Below are positions 25,912-35,748 of a stretch of 64,000 nucleotides of DNA, in pieces; position 1 is the stretch's first letter; every line of letters starts with the position of its first letter. The notes beneath the pieces were generated by a model. The model saw only the letters and a program-made list of their open reading frames with translations. It had not been told where the DNA came from and searched no databases. The translations under genes and the position numbers were made by a program. The stretch is from assembly GCF_016907475.1 (NCBI RefSeq), contig NZ_JAFBCA010000001.1, forward strand, positions 2,728,001 through 2,792,000, given 5' to 3'. This DNA comes from Nocardioides cavernae. GTDB taxonomy: Bacteria; Actinomycetota; Actinomycetes; Propionibacteriales; Nocardioidaceae.

Positions 25912-26780
25912 TGTCCACGACCTCCGGCGGGCCCGCCGTGCTGCGCGCCGTACGCCTCGGGCTGCACCGCGGGTGGACCGAGTTCATGCTGAGCCTGCGG
26001 AGCTCGCAGGACCAGTGGTTCTACCTCTTCACGGCGTTCCTCGCGGTCGGTTACCTCTACCTGCGACGTGACACCCCGGTCGACGACACGGGACTCCTGC
26101 TGCCGTCGGTGGCCCTGCCCAGCATCCTGGCCGGGCTCATCGCGTTCGGCCTGGTGATCGGGCCGGCCTACAGCCTGGCGATGGAGAAGGAGGACGGCAC
26201 GCTCCTGCGCGCCAAGGCGGTGCCCAACGGCCTCACGGGCTACTTCTCCGGACAGCTGCTGTTCCACTCCGCCAGCCTCGTCCCGCAGACGATCGCCGTC
26301 CTCGTCCCGAGCTTCCTGCTCTTCGAGGACCTCATGTCGCACCCCAGCGGCTGGTTCACCGTCGGGTGGGTGACGGTCCTGGGCCTGCTCGCCCTGCTTC
26401 CCATCGGCATGATGATCGGCGCGGTCGTGCCCGGGGTGCAGAAGGTCGGCATGTGGGGGATGCTGCCGGTCATGGCGCTCGCCGGCATCTCCGGCATCTT
26501 CTACCCCGTGCAGGCGCTCTGGGGCTGGGTGCAGGTGGTGGCGCAGGTGTTCCCGATGTACTGGCTGGGCCTCGGGATGCGCTCAGCGTTCCTGCCCGAC
26601 AGCTATGTCGCCGCGGAGATCGCCGGCTCCTGGCGCACCTGGCAGACCGTGGTCGTCCTGGGTGCCTGGGCGATCGTCGGCGCCGTCGTCGCGCCGGCGC
26701 TCCTGCGCCGCATGGCGCGGCGCCAGTCCGGGTCGACGGTCGCAGCGGCCCGCGAAGCGGCGACGCAGTGGGTCAAGTGA
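25911..26780 (+). CDS. ABC-2 type exporter permease
   Basis: 289-residue membrane partner of the preceding ATPase. About six membrane helices: WFYLFTAFLAVGYLYL near 41, LPSILAGLIAFGLVIGPAY near 79, and later segments ending VVVLGAWAIVGAVVAPALL. The cytosolic MEKEDGTLLRAKAVPNGL loop is typical of ABC-2 permeases. Its stop overlaps the XRE gene GTG by four bases. Confidence 0.88.
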   Translation: MSTTSGGPAVLRAVRLGLHRGWTEFMLSLRSSQDQWFYLFTAFLAVGYLYLRRDTPVDDTGLLLPSVALPSILAGLIAFGLVIGPAYSLAMEKEDGTLLRAKAVPNGLTGYFSGQLLFHSASLVPQTIAVLVPSFLLFEDLMSHPSGWFTVGWVTVLGLLALLPIGMMIGAVVPGVQKVGMWGMLPVMALAGISGIFYPVQALWGWVQVVAQVFPMYWLGLGMRSAFLPDSYVAAEIAGSWRTWQTVVVLGAWAIVGAVVAPALLRRMARRQSGSTVAAAREAATQWVK

Positions 26781-27019
26781 GCGACACCGTGCACAACCGG
26801 ATCGTGCTGCTCCGTGCCGAGCAGGGAGTCTCGCGACGGCAGCTGGCGGACGCCCTCGGTGTGCACTACCAGACCGTGGGCTACCTCGAGCGCGGCGAGA
26901 ACAGCCCCAGCCTCGACCTCGCGCTCCGGATCGCCGCGTTCTTCGGCGTGCCCGTCGAGGCGGTGTTCTCGCTGGCTCCGTTCCCACGCGTCAGCGACCA
27001 GACGGGCCGCGAAGCCTGA
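26777..27019 (+). CDS. XRE-family transcriptional regulator
   Basis: 80-residue protein consisting of a helix-turn-helix: RIVLLRAEQGVSRRQLADAL then GVHYQTVGYLERGENSPSLD and a C-terminal FFGVPVEAVFSL helix. This minimal XRE type often sits beside ABC exporter or membrane genes. Start GTG at 26777 overlaps the permease stop (GTGA). Position suggests it binds the tandem operators at 24939-24976 and controls its own operon. Confidence 0.88.
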   Translation: MSDTVHNRIVLLRAEQGVSRRQLADALGVHYQTVGYLERGENSPSLDLALRIAAFFGVPVEAVFSLAPFPRVSDQTGREA

Positions 27020-27031
27020 CTGGGTGGGGAT

Positions 27032-27052
27032 CCTCGATCCTCCTGGTCGAGG
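27032..27052. terminator. candidate bidirectional terminator
   Basis: CCTCGA (27032-27037) and TCGAGG (27047-27052) form a 6-bp stem with a nine-base loop between the convergent XRE and membrane-protein genes. Confidence 0.4.
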
Positions 27053-27056
27053 CGTC

Positions 27057-27515
27057 TCAGGGCGCGAGGGCCGACCACAACGCCATCGCGATGGCGAGGA
27101 CGCCGAGCAGCGAGGGAAGGCCGGCCCACCAGGCGATCGCGCGTTGCTGGTGCGGGTCGGCCCCGGCATCGCTGAGCTCCGCGCGCCACGGACGGTAGGC
27201 GCTGGCCTGGGTCGGCGCTGTCGCCATGACCAGGGGCGCGTACGCCAGGACCGCCGGCCCGACAACGGCCAGGGCCCACAGGTGGTGCCCCATGGCGCCG
27301 GCCGTGCGGACGGCAGCCCACGCCGCGGCCGAGAAGCACGCCAGTGCTGCCGTGGAGACGAGCAGCGAGACCGGGCCCGTCCACCCACCCAGTGTCCGGG
27401 TCCGCGCCACCCACCACGATGCGAGGCGTTGCTCCGAGTGGTGACGCACATCGAGGTAGACGGTCCAGAGGAAAGCGACGATGCACGCGCCCACGCACCA
27501 CCACCACGGCTCCAT
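27057..27515 (-). CDS. small membrane protein of unknown function
   Basis: 152 residues with about four hydrophobic segments (3-20, 47-70, 80-98, 131-150) and a tryptophan-rich start MEPWWW. There is an arginine/histidine-rich cytosolic loop near 22-45. I do not recognise the family. The ATG lies six bases after a minus-strand TAGCGT, which supports it as a real gene. Confidence 0.65.
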   Translation of the reverse strand: MEPWWWCVGACIVAFLWTVYLDVRHHSEQRLASWWVARTRTLGGWTGPVSLLVSTAALACFSAAAWAAVRTAGAMGHHLWALAVVGPAVLAYAPLVMATAPTQASAYRPWRAELSDAGADPHQQRAIAWWAGLPSLLGVLAIAMALWSALAP

Positions 27516-27521
27516 CGGCGC

Positions 27522-27527
27522 ACGCTA
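27522..27527 (-). promoter_or_regulatory. -10 hexamer TAGCGT, leaderless type
   Basis: Minus-strand TAGCGT ends six bases before the ATG at 27515. Confidence 0.45.
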
Positions 27528-27564
27528 GTCCGCGACGCCGCCCCATCGGCACACCCCCTCGGCA

Positions 27565-27570
27565 TAGGGT
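27565..27570 (+). promoter_or_regulatory. -10 hexamer TAGGGT, leaderless type
   Basis: TAGGGT ends seven bases before the GTG at 27578 and supports that start. Confidence 0.45.
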
Positions 27571-27577
27571 CGGACCC

Positions 27578-28183
27578 GTGCCGTCCGTCCTGGTCCCCGC
27601 CGCGCGCTGGGAGCGGTGGGTCGCCAACTTCGCCACCGGCCACGGCGGTGCGGACCTCGCGGTCGTCGACGGAGAGCTCCGCGGCGCGGCGGTCGACGGC
27701 TCCCACTTCACGGCTCGGCTTCCCTTCGCTGGTGCGTACGACGGCCCGCCCGATGCCGGCGACTTCGCGGCCGCAGCCGAGGCGCGGGGGGAGTGGGGCG
27801 TGCTGCTCGTGCGCAAGGGCGGCTTCGCCGTCGCACGGATGGGCGGTTCCACCCTGGTCGAGCACAAGATCGGCCAGCGGCACGTGCAGGGGCGCACCAA
27901 GGCGGGGGGCCAGAGCCAGCAGCGCTTCGCCCGGCGTCGGGACAACCAGGCCCGGCAGGCCTACGAGGCGGCCGCCGACCACGCGGCGCGGATCCTCGGC
28001 GGCGTACGCCTCGTCGTCACCGGCGGCGACCACACGGCCGTCGACGCCGTGCTGACCGACCAACGGCTGTCGTCGGTCACGGTCGTGGACCCCTGGCTGG
28101 CGGTGCCCGACCCGCGGCGGGCGGTGCTGGACAAGGCGATCCTGGACGCGCAGGCGCTCGCCGTCGACGTGACCAACGCCTGA
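27578..28183 (+). CDS. acVLRF1-family peptidyl-tRNA hydrolase
   Basis: 201-residue member of the actinobacterial Vms1-like release factor family, related to the eRF1 domain that releases nascent chains from stalled large ribosomal subunits. The signature is QGRTKAGGQSQQRFARRRDN at 104-123, containing the GGQ at 110-112 and the following QQRxxRRR. Residues 70-100 are the strands leading to the catalytic loop. Family knowledge points to ribosome quality control. It is monocistronic by its own promoter hexamer. Confidence 0.85.
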   Translation: MPSVLVPAARWERWVANFATGHGGADLAVVDGELRGAAVDGSHFTARLPFAGAYDGPPDAGDFAAAAEARGEWGVLLVRKGGFAVARMGGSTLVEHKIGQRHVQGRTKAGGQSQQRFARRRDNQARQAYEAAADHAARILGGVRLVVTGGDHTAVDAVLTDQRLSSVTVVDPWLAVPDPRRAVLDKAILDAQALAVDVTNA

Positions 28184-28206
28184 CGCACTCCGGGGCTCTG
28201 ACGTCG

Positions 28207-28212
28207 TACGGT
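28207..28212 (+). promoter_or_regulatory. -10 hexamer TACGGT, leaderless type
   Basis: TACGGT ends seven bases before the GTG at 28220. Confidence 0.4.
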
Positions 28213-28219
28213 TGCGGTC

Positions 28220-29110
28220 GTGAGCAGCACCATCGAGGTTCGTGGCCTCGTCAAGAGCTTCGGCAGTGCTCGGGCCCTCGACGGCCTCGACCTCGACGTC
28301 GCGCCCGGCGAGGTGCACGGCTTCCTCGGACCCAACGGAGCGGGCAAGTCCACCACGATCCGGGTGCTGCTCGGGCTGCTGCGCAGCAACGGCGGCACCG
28401 CCTCGGTGTTCGGGCTGGACCCGTGGCGCGACGCCACCGACATCCACCGACGCCTCGCCTACGTGCCCGGTGACGTCAGTGTCTGGCCCAACCTGTCCGG
28501 CGGCGAGACCATCGACCTGCTCCTGCGGATGCGTGACCTCGACCCGCGCTCGACTCGCCGCAACGACCTGCTGGAGCGGTTCGAGCTGGACCCCACGAAG
28601 AAGGGGCGTGCCTATTCCAAGGGCAACCGGCAGAAGGTCGCTCTCGTCGCTGCTTTCGCCGCGCCCACCGACCTGCTGATCCTCGACGAGCCCACCTCCG
28701 GCCTGGACCCGCTGATGGAGCAGGTCTTCAACGAGTGCCTCGCCGAGCACAAGGCCGCGGGCACGACCGTCCTGCTCTCGAGCCACATCCTCAGCGAGGT
28801 CGAGCGGCTGGCGAACCGGGTGACGATCATCCGCAGCGGGCGGACCGTCGAGTCGGGGTCGCTCGACGAGCTGCGCCACCTTCGGCGCAACCGGGTCCGG
28901 GCCGAGATCTCCGGTCCCGTCCCCGACCTCGCGGGACTGGACGGCGTGCACGACGTCGCGGTCGACGGACGCGTCGTCTCCGCCTCGGTCGACCCCGCCG
29001 GACTGCCGCCGCTCCTGAACGCCCTCCACCACGCCGGCGTCGTCTCGCTGACCAGCTCACCGCCCACCCTCGAGGAGCTGTTCCTCGACGCCTACCGGAC
29101 CTCGCCGTGA
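28220..29110 (+). CDS. ABC exporter ATPase (polyketide/antibiotic exporter type)
   Basis: 296 residues with Walker [14 protein letters not shown] near 38, Walker [16 protein letters not shown] near 153 and [11 protein letters not shown]. The signature region is atypical: [14 protein letters not shown] replaces the usual LSGGQ, as in the subfamily paired with large two-half permeases. Start GTG at 28220; stop overlaps the permease GTG (GTGA). Confidence 0.88.
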   Translation: MSSTIEVRGLVKSFGSARALDGLDLDVAPGEVHGFLGPNGAGKSTTIRVLLGLLRSNGGTASVFGLDPWRDATDIHRRLAYVPGDVSVWPNLSGGETIDLLLRMRDLDPRSTRRNDLLERFELDPTKKGRAYSKGNRQKVALVAAFAAPTDLLILDEPTSGLDPLMEQVFNECLAEHKAAGTTVLLSSHILSEVERLANRVTIIRSGRTVESGSLDELRHLRRNRVRAEISGPVPDLAGLDGVHDVAVDGRVVSASVDPAGLPPLLNALHHAGVVSLTSSPPTLEELFLDAYRTSP

Positions 29111-30672
29111 GCGACCGGCTTCGCGGCACCGGCCTGCTCCTGAGGTTCGCGATGCGCCGTGACCGCATCCTGCTACCGGCATGGGTGCTGGTGCTCACGG
29201 CGACCGTGGTGGCCAGCGCGGCGGCCACGGGTCCCCTCTACGCCACGACGGCGGAGCGGGTGGCCGCGGCCGAGGCGCTCAACGCCAGCCCCGCGATCGT
29301 CGCGCTCTACGGACCGATCCTCGACACCTCCAGCCTCGGCGAGCTGTCGATGACCAAGATGACCGTGCTCTACGCCGTGTTCGTCGCCTTCATGTCCGTG
29401 GTCCTCGTACGCCGCCACACGCGCGTCGAGGAGGAGACCGGACGCGCGGAGCTGGTCGGCGCGACCGCGGTGGGCGTCGGCGCCCCGCTCGCGGCCGCAC
29501 TCGCTGAGGCGGTGCTCGCCTCGGTCGTGCTGGGCGTGCTGGTGGCCGCGGGCAACATCGCGTCAGGGCTGCCCGTCACCGGCTCCGTGCTCTTCGCGGC
29601 ATCCTGGACCGGCATCGGTCTGGTGGGCGCGGGGATCGCCGTCCTCGCCGCCCAGCTGTCGAGCAGCGCCCGGACCGTCGGCTTCGTGGCCTCGGGCGCC
29701 GTCGGGGTCCTCTACCTCCTGCGCGCGATCGGCGACACGTCCGCCGGGTGGTTGTCGTGGCTGACGCCGTTCGGCTGGGGGACGCAGCTCAGTGCCTGGT
29801 CCGAGCCGCGCACCTGGCTGCTGGTGGCCTACCCGCTGCTCGCAGGCGCGCTGACGGCGGCCGGCGTGGCGTTGCGGCGACGACGCGACCTCGGGGCCGG
29901 CCTGCTGCCGGACCGCGCCGGTCCCGCGGAGGGAGCCCCACGGCTCCGCGACGCCCTTGCCCTGGTCTGGCGGCAGCAGGGCACCGCGCTGGCCGGCTGG
30001 ACGGTCGGCATCGGCGTGATGGGCGTCCTGATGGGGTCGATCGTGCCCAACATCGGCGACCTGCTCGACACCGAGACCACGCGCCCGATCATCGAGGCGA
30101 TGGGCGGGATCGGTGGGATCCAGGATGCGCTGGTGTTCGCGCTGGCGTCGGTGATCGCTGTGGTGATCACCTGCTTCGGCATCTCCGCCGTGACGCGCGC
30201 CGCCGGCGACGAGCACGACGGCCGCACCGAGACCGTGCTCGCCACGGCCACCTCCCGCGCCGGGCTGCTGGTGGCCGTGTCGTCGGCCGCGATCCTCGGC
30301 AGCACGTGGCTCCTGCTGGTCTCCGGCACCGCGACGGCCATCGGCTGGGGACGCGGACTGGGAGCGGTCTGGGCTGCGCTGGCCCAGGCGCCGGCGGTGT
30401 GGGTCGTGCTCGGCGTCGCGCTGCTGCTGCTGTCGGTGCGCAGCCGCTGGGCCGTCGCCGGCTGGGCGGTGCTCGCGGTGTTCGTCACCCTCGGGCAGGT
30501 CGGGGCAGGACTCGAGCTCCCGGGCTGGGTCCTCGGCCTCTCGCCCTTCCACCACGTGCCGAAGTACCCGTCCGAGGCCTTCGACTGGCGTCCCGAGCTG
30601 CTCCTGACCCTGCTGGCATCAGCCCTCGTGTCGCTCGCCTGGTGGCGCTACCGCGCCCGTGACATCGGCTAG
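29107..30672 (+). CDS. large ABC exporter permease (polyketide antibiotic exporter family)
   Basis: 521-residue membrane protein with about twelve helices in two similar halves (1-270 and 290-521). Features are [21 protein letters not shown] at the start, [19 protein letters not shown] in the first loop, and [22 protein letters not shown] in the second, matching inverted half-repeats. Family members export polyketide antibiotics or act in lipid export; the substrate here is unknown. It ends 10 bases before the kinase-like gene. Confidence 0.87.
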   Translation: MSDRLRGTGLLLRFAMRRDRILLPAWVLVLTATVVASAAATGPLYATTAERVAAAEALNASPAIVALYGPILDTSSLGELSMTKMTVLYAVFVAFMSVVLVRRHTRVEEETGRAELVGATAVGVGAPLAAALAEAVLASVVLGVLVAAGNIASGLPVTGSVLFAASWTGIGLVGAGIAVLAAQLSSSARTVGFVASGAVGVLYLLRAIGDTSAGWLSWLTPFGWGTQLSAWSEPRTWLLVAYPLLAGALTAAGVALRRRRDLGAGLLPDRAGPAEGAPRLRDALALVWRQQGTALAGWTVGIGVMGVLMGSIVPNIGDLLDTETTRPIIEAMGGIGGIQDALVFALASVIAVVITCFGISAVTRAAGDEHDGRTETVLATATSRAGLLVAVSSAAILGSTWLLLVSGTATAIGWGRGLGAVWAALAQAPAVWVVLGVALLLLSVRSRWAVAGWAVLAVFVTLGQVGAGLELPGWVLGLSPFHHVPKYPSEAFDWRPELLLTLLASALVSLAWWRYRARDIG

Positions 30673-30675
30673 CGT
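30670..30675 (+). promoter_or_regulatory. -10 hexamer TAGCGT, leaderless type
   Basis: TAGCGT ends seven bases before the ATG at 30683; its first bases are the stop codon of the permease gene. Confidence 0.45.
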
Positions 30676-30682
30676 CACGTCC

Positions 30683-31591
30683 ATGTGGCAGCCGGAGCCG
30701 GGTTGGCAGCGCCTCCCGGGCGCAGGTCCGGCCACCGTCGGCGTCTGGTCGGCCACCCACCACGGCCACGACGTCGTCGTCAAACGGCTCCGCCGGCCCG
30801 AGCCGCAGGACGCGCCCGGGGTCCTCGTCCCGGGTGACGTCAACTACTGGCGACGCGCTGCTGACGTCGCGCTCAGCGGGGTGGTGGCCGACGCACCGGG
30901 CCTGCGGGAGGCGCCCGTGGTGCGCGTCGACGAGGACGACGAGGGCATCACCCTGGTCCACGAACGGGTCGAGACCGATGACCCGCCGGGCCTGTGGCTG
31001 GCTGCCTGCCTCGGACGCTTCGCCGCCGTCGACCTGGGGGAGCACCCGTGGCTGGCGCGCGACCAGCTGCGCAGCCGGCTCCGCCTGGTCGAGCGGCGCG
31101 GCGGGTGGCGCACCCTCGCCCGCACGCCCATGGCCGACATCGCCGATCACCTGTGGACGCGCCGCGAGGCGTGGCTGGACCGCTGCGACGGCCTGCCACA
31201 CGTGGCCCAGCACGGCGACCCGTCGGCCGCCAACATCCCGGGACGGCACGGGGACGGTGCCGTCGCGATCGACTGGGCCCACCTCGGCCGGGGCCCGGTC
31301 GGCGCCGACCTCGGCTACCTGTCGCTGGCGAGCCGTGAGGACGTCGAGCCCCTCGTGGAGGCGTACGTCGCCGCGCTGCCCGCCGGGCTCGCGAGCCCCG
31401 AGGACGTGGTGACCGGTGCTCGCGTGATGGCCGTCTACACCGCCCTGACCCGGCTCGACTGGGCGCTGGCCCGGGTCGCGGACGGCGAGGGCGCGCTGGC
31501 CGGCAAGTTCCGCCACCCGAGCGTGGCGCCGTACATCCGCTCCATGCAGCGCCAGGTCGGTCAGATCGAGGCGCTCCTCAGCGACCGCTGA
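30683..31591 (+). CDS. aminoglycoside phosphotransferase-like kinase family protein
   Basis: 302-residue protein of the APH/choline kinase superfamily. The catalytic loop is QHGDPSAANIPG near 176-187 and the metal-binding loop is VAIDWAHLGRGPVGADLGYL near 194-213. The N-lobe has VVVKRLRRPE as the ATP lysine region. These proteins phosphorylate small molecules; the substrate is unknown and a resistance role is not implied. I use the ATG at 30683; a GTG at 30659 would overlap the upstream permease. Confidence 0.8.
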   Translation: MWQPEPGWQRLPGAGPATVGVWSATHHGHDVVVKRLRRPEPQDAPGVLVPGDVNYWRRAADVALSGVVADAPGLREAPVVRVDEDDEGITLVHERVETDDPPGLWLAACLGRFAAVDLGEHPWLARDQLRSRLRLVERRGGWRTLARTPMADIADHLWTRREAWLDRCDGLPHVAQHGDPSAANIPGRHGDGAVAIDWAHLGRGPVGADLGYLSLASREDVEPLVEAYVAALPAGLASPEDVVTGARVMAVYTALTRLDWALARVADGEGALAGKFRHPSVAPYIRSMQRQVGQIEALLSDR

Positions 31592-31595
31592 CCGG

Positions 31596-31614
31596 CCGGG
31601 TCAGAGCGACCCGG
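31596..31614. terminator. candidate bidirectional terminator with 14-bp duplication
   Basis: CCGGGT (31596-31601) pairs with ACCCGG (31609-31614) between two convergent genes. GGTCAGAGCGA occurs at 31599-31609 and again at 31613-31623, exactly 14 bp apart; the second copy holds the stop codon of the metallopeptidase, so the end of that gene seems duplicated. Confidence 0.55.
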
Positions 31615-32553
31615 TCAGAGCGATGAGGCCGAGAAGGTGTCGCACGCCTGGAGGGTGCCTTCCTGGTAGCCGCGGGTGAACCATGCCATCCGCTGCTCCG
31701 ACGAGCCGTGGGTCCAGCCCTCGGGGTCGACGCCCTGGCCGGACTTCTGCTGGATCCGGTCGTCGCCGACGGCCTTCGCCGAGTCGAGCGCCTCGGTGAT
31801 GTCGCCCTCGTCGAGGCCCTGGAGGATGCCGTCGCCGTCGCTGGCGTCGCGGGTCCACATGCCGGCGTAGCAGTCGGCCTGCAGCTCGAGGCGTACGGCG
31901 TCGGAGTCGGCGCCCTTCTGGGTACGGACCTGGCCCATCGTGCCCATCAGGTTCTGGATGTGGTGGCCGTACTCGTGGCCGAGGACGTAGGGCTCGACGA
32001 AGTCGCCGCCCTGGCCGCCGAGCTGTCCCTCGAGGACGTCGGCGAAGAACGTGGTGTCGAGGTAGATCTGCTGGTCCGGCGGGCAGTAGAAGGGGCCCAC
32101 CTGGGACGACGCCTCGCCGCACCCGGTAGAGACGGCGCCGGCGAAGGTCTTGATGTTCGCGGGGGTGAACTCGGTGCCGGCCTGCTCCGGCAGCGTCGTC
32201 GCCCAGTACTGCTCGAGCGACAGCGCCACGGCCTTGCGGGCGCAGTCGGCGTCGGTGTTCGCGTCGGCGCCCGTCTTGCAGTTGGCGTAGCGCTCGTCCC
32301 CGGTGTCGATGCCGTCGGGCTCGCCCTGGCCCTGGCCCTGCGTGCTGGTGCCGCCACCGCCGCCGGGGAGGCCGCCGCCCATGCACTGGGTGAGCACGAC
32401 GAACAGGATGATGATGATCAGCCCCCCGATGCCACCGCCGGCGCGGGTGCCACCCGGCAGCGGGATCCGCATCCCGCCGCCTCCACCGCCACCGCTGCCG
32501 CCCGCGTCACGGACGCGACCGCCGCTGATGTCGGCCTTGGGGTTGAAGCGCAT
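31615..32553 (-). CDS. YpfJ-like neutral zinc metallopeptidase
   Basis: 312-residue membrane-anchored peptidase of the putative neutral zinc metallopeptidase (YpfJ) family. A glycine-rich cytosolic N-terminus (19-27 has seven glycines) is followed by one membrane segment (GLIIIILFVVLTQCMGGGL near 44-62) and an extracytoplasmic domain. The zinc motif is LGHEYGHHIQN near 190, with a later RLELQADCYAGMW supplying the third ligand. The ATG at 32553 is preceded by GGAAAGG. Substrate unknown. Confidence 0.9.
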   Translation of the reverse strand: MRFNPKADISGGRVRDAGGSGGGGGGGMRIPLPGGTRAGGGIGGLIIIILFVVLTQCMGGGLPGGGGGTSTQGQGQGEPDGIDTGDERYANCKTGADANTDADCARKAVALSLEQYWATTLPEQAGTEFTPANIKTFAGAVSTGCGEASSQVGPFYCPPDQQIYLDTTFFADVLEGQLGGQGGDFVEPYVLGHEYGHHIQNLMGTMGQVRTQKGADSDAVRLELQADCYAGMWTRDASDGDGILQGLDEGDITEALDSAKAVGDDRIQQKSGQGVDPEGWTHGSSEQRMAWFTRGYQEGTLQACDTFSASSL

Positions 32554-32600
32554 GGATGGTGCCTTTCCGCAGGTCATGGGGGTCGAACCGACCTCTGCGC

Positions 32601-32606
32601 ACAGTA
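32601..32606 (-). promoter_or_regulatory. -10-like hexamer TACTGT for the metallopeptidase
   Basis: Minus-strand TACTGT would give a leader of about 40 bases with GGAAAGG before the ATG at 32553. Weak on sequence alone. Confidence 0.3.
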
Positions 32607-32663
32607 GCGCGTGCGTCGCCGATGGGGCTCCCGCCTCCACCCCTTCGTAGGATGTCGCCCGAG

Positions 32664-34262
<1,599 letters not shown>

Positions 34263-34263
34263 G

Positions 34264-34284
34264 GGTTACTCACGAGTAGTAACC
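34264..34284 (+). promoter_or_regulatory. operator GGTTACT-N7-AGTAACC before the crotonase gene
   Basis: Perfect 7-bp inverted repeat with a seven-base spacer. A second, near-perfect palindrome TACTCACGAGTA is nested in it. The right arm overlaps the hexamer TAACCT (34280-34285). TACTC-type palindromes are typical targets of TetR regulators of lipid genes, but no regulator is encoded next to it. Confidence 0.6.
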
Positions 34285-34285
34285 T
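34280..34285 (+). promoter_or_regulatory. -10 hexamer TAACCT inside operator
   Basis: TAACCT ends seven bases before the ATG at 34293, predicting a leaderless transcript that a protein bound to 34264-34284 would block. Confidence 0.5.
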
Positions 34286-34292
34286 GCTCGGC

Positions 34293-35078
34293 ATGACTCC
34301 CGAAGAGCTCGCCGCGGTCGGCCTCCGCCTCGACGTGGACGGCGCCGTCGCCACGATCACCCTGGACCGTCCCGAGGTGCGCAACGCGCAGACCCCGGCC
34401 ATGTGGCTGGCGCTCGGCGAGCTCGGCGCCTCGCTGCCCGACGACGTACGCGTCGTGGTGGTCACGGGGGAGGGCGACACCTTCTCGGCCGGCCTCGACC
34501 GCGCGATGCTCGACCCGGCCAACGCGGGGGAGGGCACGGTGCTCGGGCTGCTGGCGCTGAGCGACGAGGACGCCTCGGCCCGGATCGAGGAGTTCCAGCG
34601 CGGCTTCACGTGGCTGCGCGACCCGCGCTTCGTCTCGATCGCCAAGGTGCGCGGCCACGCCATCGGTGCCGGCTTCCAGCTCGCCCTGTCGTGCGACCTC
34701 CGGGTGGTCGCCGACGACGCCAAGTTCTCGATGAAGGAGTCGGCCCTCGGCCTGGTGCCTGACCTCACCGGCACCAAGCCGTTGGTCGAGCACGTCGGCT
34801 ACGCCCGGGCGCTGGAGATCTGCGCGACCGCCCGCGTCGTGACAGGGGAGGAGGCCGCACGGATCGGCCTCGCCACGACCTGTGTGCCGGCGGCCGGGCT
34901 CGACGCCGCCGTCGCCGACCTTGTTGCCGCGCTGGTGTCGCCGATGCCGGGTGTCGTCACCGAGACCAAGACGCTGCTCCAGGGCGCGGCCGACCGCGAC
35001 CTCGACGAGCAGCGGCGCCTGGAGCGGGAGGCGCAGGTACGCCGGTTCCGCGCGCTCGCCGCCGCCTTCGCGGGCTGA
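34293..35078 (+). CDS. enoyl-CoA hydratase/isomerase family protein
   Basis: 261-residue crotonase-fold protein. The oxyanion-hole segments are present (DTFSAGLDRAML and GHAIGAGFQLALSCDLRV). Of the two catalytic glutamates of classical enoyl-CoA hydratase, the first position is Gln (GFQLAL where hydratases have CELAM-like sequence) and the second is kept (KESALGLVP). One-glutamate crotonases often isomerise or hydrolyse rather than hydrate, so the exact reaction is open. It follows the ABC-F gene and has its own operator. Confidence 0.85.
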   Translation: MTPEELAAVGLRLDVDGAVATITLDRPEVRNAQTPAMWLALGELGASLPDDVRVVVVTGEGDTFSAGLDRAMLDPANAGEGTVLGLLALSDEDASARIEEFQRGFTWLRDPRFVSIAKVRGHAIGAGFQLALSCDLRVVADDAKFSMKESALGLVPDLTGTKPLVEHVGYARALEICATARVVTGEEAARIGLATTCVPAAGLDAAVADLVAALVSPMPGVVTETKTLLQGAADRDLDEQRRLEREAQVRRFRALAAAFAG

Positions 35079-35095
35079 CCGGCACACTGGGTCGC

Positions 35096-35638
35096 GTGAT
35101 TACGGTCGTGCGGGTCCTCGGCGTGGTGGCGCTCTGGGCGGTCGGCGTGGCGAGCGCGTTCGTCCCGCTGTTGTTCGGCGGCACCTACATCTCCTTGGCC
35201 CTGTCCGTCGCCCTCTGGCTCGCACTGGCGGCCGGCTGCCGCGCCCTGCTCCGACCGCTCGGAGACCGGGTGGGGACGGTCGCCGCGATGCTCACCCTCG
35301 TGCTCGCGGTGCCGCTGCTCAACTGGGTGTCCGTGGCTCCGAAGCTGTGGTTCCAGACCCACCGTCTGGCGTATGGGGCAGCAGCGGAGTCGTCGGGTGC
35401 CGGGAACGGCTATTACGGCACCGACCTGCCGCTCCAGTGGCGCTGGCTCACCGTGGACGGCCGCGTCGTCGACAAGGAGGGTGCCCTGTTCTTCCCGCAG
35501 TGGTACGGGATGCCCGACGACGGCGGTGGCTACTTCTACTCAAGAAGTGGCTCGCCGGCTGGCGCCGACATGGCCGGGATGCTGTGCCAGGCCCCGGTCA
35601 ACTTCGGCGACGGCTGGTGGATGTGCGGGATGGGCTGA
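35096..35638 (+). CDS. membrane protein of unknown function
   Basis: 180 residues with three hydrophobic segments (2-26, 29-48 and 62-80), then a hydrophilic C-terminal part containing NGYYGTDLPLQWRWLTVDG and YFYSRSGSPAG and two cysteines. I do not recognise the family. The GTG at 35096 is the only reasonable start. Confidence 0.6.
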   Translation: MITVVRVLGVVALWAVGVASAFVPLLFGGTYISLALSVALWLALAAGCRALLRPLGDRVGTVAAMLTLVLAVPLLNWVSVAPKLWFQTHRLAYGAAAESSGAGNGYYGTDLPLQWRWLTVDGRVVDKEGALFFPQWYGMPDDGGGYFYSRSGSPAGADMAGMLCQAPVNFGDGWWMCGMG

Positions 35639-35647
35639 TCGCCCGCC

Positions 35648-35678
35648 GGTGACCTCTCCGGTGACCTCCCAGGTGACC
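35648..35678 (+). repeat. three GGTGACC repeats at 12-bp spacing
   Basis: GGTGACC occurs at 35648, 35660 and 35672, exactly 12 bp apart. Each is close to a GGT-N-ACC palindrome. They lie 70-100 bp before the start of the type I ABC exporter and could be regulator half-sites. Confidence 0.6.
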
Positions 35679-35748
35679 GCTTGCGCCCGCAGGGAGGAAC
35701 AATCACCCGCCGGCGACGGTTGGGACGGTGAGCAACGAAGGAGCATGC

